Below, piece by piece: positions 1 to 5,022 of a stretch of 5,022 nucleotides of DNA (position 1 is its first letter; every line of letters starts with the position of its first letter). The notes under the pieces are model-generated. The model was not told where the DNA came from. It made no database searches and saw nothing but the letters and a program-made list of their open reading frames with translations. Origin of the DNA: an uncultured Bacteroidota bacterium (GTDB taxonomy: Bacteria > Bacteroidota > Bacteroidia > Bacteroidales > SZUA-534); NCBI GenBank assembly GCA_937899145.1, contig CALBPW010000038.1, positions 1 to 5,022 on the forward strand, read 5' to 3'. A program made the position numbers and the translations under genes.

Positions 1-1
1 A

Positions 2-208
2 AATCATAAATTTCAAACAATAGACCAAGAAATTTCTTCAGAAAGAAACAATTATTCTAAACCAGAAGAATATCCAAAACTTCCGAAAACTTATATTAAT
101 AATAATATATCCATAGAAAGAACTATTGAATATAATATTAAAAATCTGCATATTAAGCCTAATTGTCGGTTTGTGCGCAAACAACGTGCGCGCACAAAAC
201 GACGATAG
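2..208 (+). CDS. Possible 3' end of an upstream gene (partial, doubtful)
   Basis: A reading frame is open from the left edge to a TAG at 206-208, while the other two forward frames meet stops early. The first 40 or so residues are hydrophilic and rich in E, K, N and P, which is compatible with a real protein tail; no domain is recognisable. Against it, the frame would overlap the start of the next gene by about 83 bases, and within that overlap it becomes an Arg/Lys-rich tail (ending RKQRARTKRR) typical of out-of-frame translation of a signal-peptide region. It has no ATG in the window, so it could only be the end of a gene starting further left. It may be a chance open frame in AT-rich DNA, or a tail extended after loss of an earlier stop. 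Confidence 0.25.
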   Translation, partial: NHKFQTIDQEISSERNNYSKPEEYPKLPKTYINNNISIERTIEYNIKNLHIKPNCRFVRKQRARTKRR

Positions 209-2333
209 CTACACCCACGCAATGGATAGCGCAATCAACATTGCCAACAATGCCACCGATTCCTTGCTCCGTCTTGAAGCGCTCGACTACATCAGCCACA
301 ATCATCAAAATGTTGATTCAACGCTGAAATACAGCCAGATAGAAGTTTCAATAGCAAACACATTGGGCGACTACATTCGTATGGTTGCAGCATTAAGAAT
401 AATCGCTTGGTGCTACTATTATAATTACGATTACAAAACAGCCAACATATACTATTTCAAGGCTTTAGACGTTTGCGACTCCGTCCAATACAAAAAGGGA
501 ATGGGACTATGCTACCACAGCATTGCCAACACTATGGCTATGATGAGCAACTTTACCGAAGCTGACAAGTACGATTATCGCGCCCTGCAAATATTTTACG
601 AACTAAACGACACTTCAAATATTAGTGAAATTTATCGTTCATTGGGTCTGATGTATGCCGATTACCAACTATATAATACAGCAGAAGAGCATTTTAGCAA
701 AGCCCTTGAACTCGATATATTACAGAATAACACAAAAAAAATCGCCGATGATTATCGGCATTTTTCAGTAACATTAATGAGCAAATACGAAGATTTACTG
801 CAAGATAGTTTAATAGAAAAATCAAGAAGCTATGGACTAAAAGGCTACAAACTAATAAAACAAGTTGGCGATGAATTTGATATAATGATAGTTTGCCAAA
901 ACCTAATGCGCATCTACTTCACATACGCCATCAACAAAACAGGCGATTTGCGTCAGCAACTAATGGATAGCAGCCGGATGTTTTTCAATATAGGACACCA
1001 TGTAGCGCAAAAAAATGGTTTTTTAGAACAATCGTGCGATTTCAAACTGCAAGAAGCCCGCTACGCCATTGCTGACGGCAACTTCGACACCGCTTACAAA
1101 ATGATAACAACAGCCGACAAAATGTTTGAACGCGACTCATCAGCTTTCTTCTTAATGGATTTGTATCTTGTTTATTACGAATACTTTGAAGCTATCGGCA
1201 ATAATCGGAAAGCTTACGAATATTTATGCAAACGTACCGATTTAAAAGACGAATTTTTAAGCAAAAACTTCTCGCTATATGCCTCAAAATCAAGCGTACA
1301 AAGTGAATTTGACGATATGCTGACGCAGATTAGTCTTGACGACCAGAAAAAGCGCATAAAGGAGATGGAAGAATACAAACTCCAACGCACAATTAATGGT
1401 TCGGCTATTGGGCTCATCATTTTACTACTCATCTTTATTTCAACTATTTATCGTGGCAGGCGGCACAAATTGCAATTAAGCAAAATTCTTGAACAACGCG
1501 TTGAAGAGGTTGAAACGCAACGCAACCAGCTTGAGGTCATCAATATGCAAATAACAGAGAGCATCACATACGCGCAGCGCATTCAAAACTCAATATTGAC
1601 CCAAAAAACGACGTTAGAAAATATCTTTGGACCGATGCTGCTGCTTTGGAAACCACTCGAAATCGTATCGGGCGATTTTTATTGGGGCACACAAATCGGA
1701 AACCGGAAGCTATTTGCCGTTGTTGACTGCACGGGACATGGCGTACCGGGCGCCTTTATGAGTATGCTTGGCGTACGCGCTCTTAGCGATATTACAGCCT
1801 CAGCAAGTAGCAACATTGCCACCACAACCGCTGCCGACATCTTAAATAGTATGCGCGACAATGTGATAACATCACTCCACCAAACCGAGCAAAACTCAAT
1901 GACACTTGATGGCATGGATATGGCCATCATCATACTTGACAGCGACAGTTCAGAACTTCAGTATGCAGGCGCTTTCCGGCCACTAATAATTATACGTGGA
2001 GAAAAAACTATCGAACTAAAAGCCGACAAAATGCCAGTTAGCTTTATGAAGATTGACGAACGCCCATTCCGCAACAATATCATAAACATGCAGAAAGACG
2101 ATGTCGTCTATATGTTTTCTGACGGAATACCCGACCAGTTTGGAAACAAAGAAGATGGCAGCGAATCGAAATTCACAACTCGCCGGCTTGTAAAACTGCT
2201 GCAAACAATACACGACAAACCTTTTGACGAGCAACAACAAATAATATTAGAAAAACTGCACCAATGGCGCACAAATGAAGGCGGCAATTTTGCCCAAACC
2301 GATGATATTGTACTTTGCGGATTCAGAATTTAA
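126..2333 (+). CDS. Membrane TPR sensor protein with active-looking SpoIIE/PP2C-type serine phosphatase domain
   Basis: Predicted transmembrane signalling phosphatase that would remove phosphate from Ser/Thr of a cytoplasmic protein. Residues 1-23 form a signal peptide with a VRA|Q cleavage site. Residues about 90-200 contain three TPR-like helix pairs (around 93-124, 127-160 and 167-200), and more degenerate helical repeats continue to about 376. One transmembrane helix spans about 424-442 and is followed by the basic YRGRRHK, which places the C-terminus in the cytoplasm. A helical linker (445-490) ends in the YAQRIQ motif usual before Bacteroidota SpoIIE domains. The phosphatase domain (about 500-735) keeps SGD (D517), DCTGHG (D534), DGMD (D595, D598), SDG (D666) and TDD (D726, D727), so the metal-binding acids appear complete. 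The TTG start is chosen because an in-frame TAG lies at 114-116 and the next ATG (residue 33) would delete the signal peptide; AGAAAG at 115-120 could be a weak ribosome site. The gene is followed after 6 bases by its paralog. Substrate and ligand are unknown. Confidence 0.9.
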   Translation: MNIILKICILSLIVGLCANNVRAQNDDSYTHAMDSAINIANNATDSLLRLEALDYISHNHQNVDSTLKYSQIEVSIANTLGDYIRMVAALRIIAWCYYYNYDYKTANIYYFKALDVCDSVQYKKGMGLCYHSIANTMAMMSNFTEADKYDYRALQIFYELNDTSNISEIYRSLGLMYADYQLYNTAEEHFSKALELDILQNNTKKIADDYRHFSVTLMSKYEDLLQDSLIEKSRSYGLKGYKLIKQVGDEFDIMIVCQNLMRIYFTYAINKTGDLRQQLMDSSRMFFNIGHHVAQKNGFLEQSCDFKLQEARYAIADGNFDTAYKMITTADKMFERDSSAFFLMDLYLVYYEYFEAIGNNRKAYEYLCKRTDLKDEFLSKNFSLYASKSSVQSEFDDMLTQISLDDQKKRIKEMEEYKLQRTINGSAIGLIILLLIFISTIYRGRRHKLQLSKILEQRVEEVETQRNQLEVINMQITESITYAQRIQNSILTQKTTLENIFGPMLLLWKPLEIVSGDFYWGTQIGNRKLFAVVDCTGHGVPGAFMSMLGVRALSDITASASSNIATTTAADILNSMRDNVITSLHQTEQNSMTLDGMDMAIIILDSDSSELQYAGAFRPLIIIRGEKTIELKADKMPVSFMKIDERPFRNNIINMQKDDVVYMFSDGIPDQFGNKEDGSESKFTTRRLVKLLQTIHDKPFDEQQQIILEKLHQWRTNEGGNFAQTDDIVLCGFRI
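744..759. other. Perfect inverted repeat inside the first phosphatase gene, terminator-like
   Basis: GCCGAT (744-749) and ATCGGC (754-759) are perfect complements separated by the 4-base loop GATT. Eight A bases (734-741) lie just upstream and five T bases (761-765) just downstream, so the hairpin resembles a small bidirectional intrinsic terminator. It lies in the TPR-coding part (around residues 206-212), where the reading frame continues without a break. The structure is plain in the sequence; any effect on transcription is speculative, because the stem is short and a coincidence of codon choice is quite possible. Confidence 0.4.
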
Positions 2334-2339
2334 AACACA

Positions 2340-4535
2340 ATGAAGAAAACGGCTGCTAACATATTGATAATGACAATAATGCAAGTAGCATTACTGCTTG
2401 GCAACACTGAGGTTGGCGCGCAAAACAATATTGACAGCTTAACGCGCATTGTGTCTGCTATGCCAAACGACACCAATAAATTGAACGTATTGTCAGAAAT
2501 ATGCAGCAAACACACGAATGCCGATTCGGTTTTAAAATACTCACAATCGCTATACACCATTGCCGAAGCCATGGGCGAGAGCAAATGGGTAGCAAACGCC
2601 TACTACAGCTTAGGTTGGTACTACTACAACATTGCCGAACTTGAACTTGGCTTGGAATACGACTACAAAGCATTACACTTATTCGATTCAATTGGCGACA
2701 AATACCATGTAGCCCTATGCTACACCGCAGCAGGCGAGTGCCTCAACGAGTTAGGCGACCATCAAACTGCAAATGAATACTTTAACAAATCACTAAACAT
2801 ACTCTTAGAACTTGGAAAGACATCAGCAATGACCTACACCCTACGCGATTTGGGGCTTATTTACATGTCAACAGGCTTGTACCAAAACGCGAAAAATTAT
2901 ATCAACGAAGCTCTCGAAATTGATTTGCAAGACAATAACACGCGCCAAATACTCATCGACAACTATTTTCTATGCTGCATCAACAGCAACGAATTTGAAT
3001 CGACGGGCGACACCGCAACAATAATCAATGCCAAATGGCACGGAAACAAAACATACCAAATAGCACAAGAAATTGAAAATGAGTACTATATATGCCATGC
3101 CGCACAAGGGCAAATGGAAGTGTACCTAAACTACTCCACAATAGTAAGAGGCACACAACGCACACTAATGCTCGACAGCAGCCTTTACTACTACAACATT
3201 GCCGCCGATTTAGCAAAAAAACACGGCTACTACGATGGTTACTACTACAACATCGAATTGTGGAAAGTAAAATATCTGCTAAACGTCAAACTTGCACATC
3301 AAGCACTTAACTTACTGAAAAACATTGAGAAAAAAGCCCAAACCGAAAATTACAGCTACGCATTTATTGATATTTATAATCTATGCACAAAATGCTACGA
3401 AGCCTTAGGCGATTACGATAAAGCATTGGAATACAAGAAGAAACACATATTGGCACAAAATCAAAATATCGACCGTGATTTTACAGTCAACTCTGTGAAA
3501 ATAAATGCGAAAGAAGACTTTGAGCGAAATCTACGCCAACATCAGCTTGATGAAGAACGAAAATCCATCATTTTAAATGTTAACAAGCAGCACATGCGCA
3601 TTGTCAGCTACATCATTTACGCTTTCCTACTCATAATCAGCATTTTTGGCGTAATTATCTATCGCGATTGGAAACGCGAGCACAAAACCAACATCATACT
3701 CATTCAACAAAACAAAAAATTTGTTGAGCAACGCGATAAACTTGCCGACATCAACTATCAAACAACAGCCAGCCTGCTGTATGCCAAAGGAATACAAACA
3801 GCCATTATGCCATCACCCGAAATTATCAACACCATTTTTGGCGAAAGCCTGATTATTTGGAATCCAATGGAAATAGTATCTGGCGACTACTACTGGGCGA
3901 CACAAGTGGCTCAATATAAGATACTTGCAATAGCCGATTGCACAGGTCACGGCGTACAAGGTGCTTTTGTTAGCATTTTAGGAATGACATCGCTAAACGA
4001 CATTATTGCCGACGAAAATTTCAGAATAACCGACAATAGCGCCGCTGAAATTTTGAACCTTCTGCGAGCCAAAACCATTGAAACGCTGCACCAAAAAGAC
4101 AGCGACAATGTCACTCCACACACTATGCACATCGCACTCTGCATTTTAAATAGCCAAACACGCCAAATGCAATATGCGGGGGCCTATCTCCCACTGATAA
4201 TCGCACGACACAACGGACTTATAATCTATCAACCCGACAAAATGATAATCGGCTACCAAAAAGGAATTGACGAGCCCTTTACCAATAACATTATCAATCT
4301 GTCGGAAAACGATGCCGTATATATGTACACCAATGGCATTGCCAAACAACTCAACGACAAAAAAGCTATAAAATTCACATCGATAAGGCTTAACAACTTG
4401 ATTGAAGCCAACTACAAAAAGCCTTTTGCCGAACAAAAGCAAATTATCGAAGATGCTGTAAAAAAATGGAGTACCGAATCAGGACAAAGCATAAATCAGA
4501 CTGACGATCAGTTACTTGTAGGATTTAGAGTTTAA
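2340..4535 (+). CDS. Membrane TPR protein with degenerate SpoIIE/PP2C-type domain (probable pseudo-phosphatase paralog)
   Basis: This is a paralog of the preceding gene, alignable over its whole length with the same domain order. It has a signal peptide 1-27 (KK n-region, VGA|Q cleavage), TPR-like repeats at about 86-121, 122-160 and 164-200, and another near 344-376. A transmembrane helix spans about 419-440, followed by the basic YRDWKREHK; then come a helical linker and a SpoIIE-like domain (about 500-731). SGD (D516), DCTGHG (D533) and TDD (D722, D723) are kept. The SDG motif has become TNG (N665 in place of the metal-binding Asp), DGMDMA has become HTMHIA (594-599), GVPGAF has become GVQGAF (Q540), and the linker RIQ has become GIQ (G484). 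These changes predict weak or no phosphatase activity, although the frame is intact and full length, arguing against simple decay. The ATG lies 6 bases after the upstream stop with no evident Shine-Dalgarno site, so translation is probably coupled. It may be a regulatory partner of the first protein; residual activity cannot be excluded. Confidence 0.88.
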   Translation: MKKTAANILIMTIMQVALLLGNTEVGAQNNIDSLTRIVSAMPNDTNKLNVLSEICSKHTNADSVLKYSQSLYTIAEAMGESKWVANAYYSLGWYYYNIAELELGLEYDYKALHLFDSIGDKYHVALCYTAAGECLNELGDHQTANEYFNKSLNILLELGKTSAMTYTLRDLGLIYMSTGLYQNAKNYINEALEIDLQDNNTRQILIDNYFLCCINSNEFESTGDTATIINAKWHGNKTYQIAQEIENEYYICHAAQGQMEVYLNYSTIVRGTQRTLMLDSSLYYYNIAADLAKKHGYYDGYYYNIELWKVKYLLNVKLAHQALNLLKNIEKKAQTENYSYAFIDIYNLCTKCYEALGDYDKALEYKKKHILAQNQNIDRDFTVNSVKINAKEDFERNLRQHQLDEERKSIILNVNKQHMRIVSYIIYAFLLIISIFGVIIYRDWKREHKTNIILIQQNKKFVEQRDKLADINYQTTASLLYAKGIQTAIMPSPEIINTIFGESLIIWNPMEIVSGDYYWATQVAQYKILAIADCTGHGVQGAFVSILGMTSLNDIIADENFRITDNSAAEILNLLRAKTIETLHQKDSDNVTPHTMHIALCILNSQTRQMQYAGAYLPLIIARHNGLIIYQPDKMIIGYQKGIDEPFTNNIINLSENDAVYMYTNGIAKQLNDKKAIKFTSIRLNNLIEANYKKPFAEQKQIIEDAVKKWSTESGQSINQTDDQLLVGFRV
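3186..3204 (+). repeat. 19-base direct repeat encoding a YYYNIA motif (second copy; first at 2619-2637)
   Basis: The 19 bases TACTACTACAACATTGCCG occur identically at 2619-2637 and 3186-3204, and a shorter variant (TACTACTACAACATCG) is at 3240-3255. All three are in the same reading frame of the second gene and encode YYYNIA (residues 94-99), YYYNIA (283-288) and YYYNIE (301-306). They lie in helical repeat regions of the predicted periplasmic domain. They may be traces of internal repeat duplication, or simply the same favoured codons for a recurring helix motif. Confidence 0.5.
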
Positions 4536-4743
4536 AAAAGTTTAGAGTGAAGAGCTTAGAAAGAGAGTTGAGAACCAATACAAATCCGTTTAACAGGAAG
4601 TATTGATGCCTAAATAAAACCTTTAAAAACGAACACTAAAAAATATCACAACTTATCGGCATAAAAAAACTGAATTTTGACAAAGAATAATATCTTTGCG
4701 CAAAAGATAAAAAGTATTTTTTTAACTTAATATCATATATAAA
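4536..4743. other. AT-rich intergenic region between the phosphatase pair and the aldolase gene
   Basis: This 208-base gap contains no convincing ORF and no RNA gene that I recognise. Its left part is purine-rich (GAGTGAAGAGCTTAGAAAGAG at about 4545-4565) and starts with a second copy of TTTAGAGT (4541-4548), which also covers the end of the upstream gene (4524-4531). A weak inverted repeat CAATAC/GTATTG (4576-4581 and 4600-4605) has an 18-base loop and no T-run, so it is a poor terminator candidate. The right part carries the promoter-like box and AT-rich leader of the aldolase gene. Confidence 0.7.
4691..4698 (+). promoter_or_regulatory. Bacteroidota-type -7 promoter box for the aldolase gene
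   Basis: TATCTTTG matches the Bacteroidota -7 consensus TAnnTTTG at every defined position. It would start transcription near 4703-4706 and give an AT-rich 5' leader of about 40 bases before the ATG at 4744. The -33 element is less clear: the nearest TTTG (4676-4679) is only 11 bases upstream of the box, closer than the usual spacing of about 19 bases, and no good TTG lies at the expected distance. The match suggests that the aldolase has its own promoter for the primary (housekeeping) sigma factor. Confidence 0.7.
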
Positions 4744-5022
4744 ATGGTAAATTATAAAGATTTAGGTTTGGTTAACACACGTGAAATGTTTGCCAAAGCA
4801 GTTAAAGGCGGATACGCAATTCCAGCTTTCAACTTCAACACAATGGAACAAATGCAAGCCATTGTACAAGCAGCTGTTGAGACAAAATCTCCAGTTATTA
4901 TGCAAGTATCGAAAGGTGCACGCAAATACGCAAACGCGACAATCTTGCGCTATATGGCTCAAGGTGCTGTTGAGTACGCAAAAGAACTTGGTTGGGAGAA
5001 ACCGCAAATCGTTCTTCACCTC
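4744..5022 (+). CDS. fba: Class II fructose-1,6-bisphosphate aldolase, N-terminal part (cut by window end)
   Basis: This enzyme of glycolysis and gluconeogenesis reversibly cleaves fructose 1,6-bisphosphate to dihydroxyacetone phosphate and glyceraldehyde 3-phosphate in the cytoplasm, using zinc. The 93 visible residues start MVNYKDLGLVNTREMF and include GGYAIPAFNFN (about 22-32), a typical first strand of class II aldolases. They continue with ETKSPVIMQVSKGARKYAN and then AQGAVEYAKELG, which I recognise as the Bacteroides-type form. The window ends at VLHL, just before the expected DHGD segment with catalytic Asp and zinc-binding His residues, so the active site cannot be checked. The ATG is preceded by AT-rich sequence without a Shine-Dalgarno site. 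A promoter-like box about 46 bases upstream and the 208-base gap suggest transcription independent of the phosphatase genes. Other class II aldolases, such as tagatose-bisphosphate aldolase, are less likely. Confidence 0.93.
   Translation, partial: MVNYKDLGLVNTREMFAKAVKGGYAIPAFNFNTMEQMQAIVQAAVETKSPVIMQVSKGARKYANATILRYMAQGAVEYAKELGWEKPQIVLHL

Noticed and set aside
7..14. TAAATTTC as a -7 promoter box for the first gene
   Set aside because: The last base of TAnnTTTG is wrong, no -33 element can be judged at the window edge, and the distance to the start is over 100 bases.
126..194. Lipoprotein signal (Cys at residue 17 in VGLCAN) in the first phosphatase
   Set aside because: The residue before Cys is Leu, which does not fit a lipobox, and the VRA|Q site matches that of the paralog (VGA|Q).
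2381..2400. Hairpin CAAGTAG/CTGCTTG in the signal-peptide coding part of the second gene
   Set aside because: The stem is short, has one wobble pair and no T-run, and lies in coding sequence; probably coincidental.
3092..3310. Overlapping + strand open frame within the second gene, and several minus-strand open frames in all three genes
   Set aside because: They lie within strongly supported genes, have low-complexity or Cys/Ser-rich out-of-frame compositions and show no recognisable domain.
4524..4548. Direct repeat TTTAGAGT at the end of the second gene as an insertion or attachment site
   Set aside because: Only 8 bases with 9 bases between copies and no mobile gene or terminal inverted repeats nearby; likely a small slippage product or chance.
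4576..4605. Inverted repeat CAATAC/GTATTG downstream of the second phosphatase gene as a terminator
   Set aside because: The stem has only 6 mostly A/T pairs, the loop is 18 bases and no T-run follows; not enough to call a terminator.

Overview
The window looks like chromosomal DNA of a Bacteroidota member, probably Bacteroidales. Four things point there: signal peptides ending in A|Q, gene starts without a clear Shine-Dalgarno sequence, a TATCTTTG box of the Bacteroidota -7 type (TAnnTTTG), and a final gene whose N-terminus strongly resembles Bacteroides-type class II fructose-bisphosphate aldolase. All supported genes are on the + strand.

Layout: bases 1-125 are AT-rich and may hold the tail of an upstream gene. 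Bases 126-2333 and 2340-4535 encode two long paralogous membrane proteins (735 and 731 residues) only 6 bases apart, almost certainly one transcription unit. Each has a signal peptide, a predicted periplasmic TPR-rich region of about 390 residues, one transmembrane helix, a short helical linker and a cytoplasmic SpoIIE/RsbU-type PP2C phosphatase domain. A 208-base AT-rich gap with a promoter-like box follows. The 5' part of the aldolase gene (4744 onward) then runs off the end; it is probably transcribed separately.

The most interesting point is the difference between the paralogs. The first keeps all the acidic motifs expected of an active metal-dependent phosphatase. The second has lost several: SDG has become TNG, DGMDMA has become HTMHIA, and the RIQ of the linker has become GIQ. 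The simplest reading is an active phosphatase encoded beside a degenerate, possibly pseudo-phosphatase partner. Together they could form a transmembrane sensor, by heterodimer formation or by competition for the same phosphoprotein substrate. No substrate (anti-sigma-antagonist or STAS protein, anti-sigma kinase, sigma factor) lies in the window, so the target is unknown.
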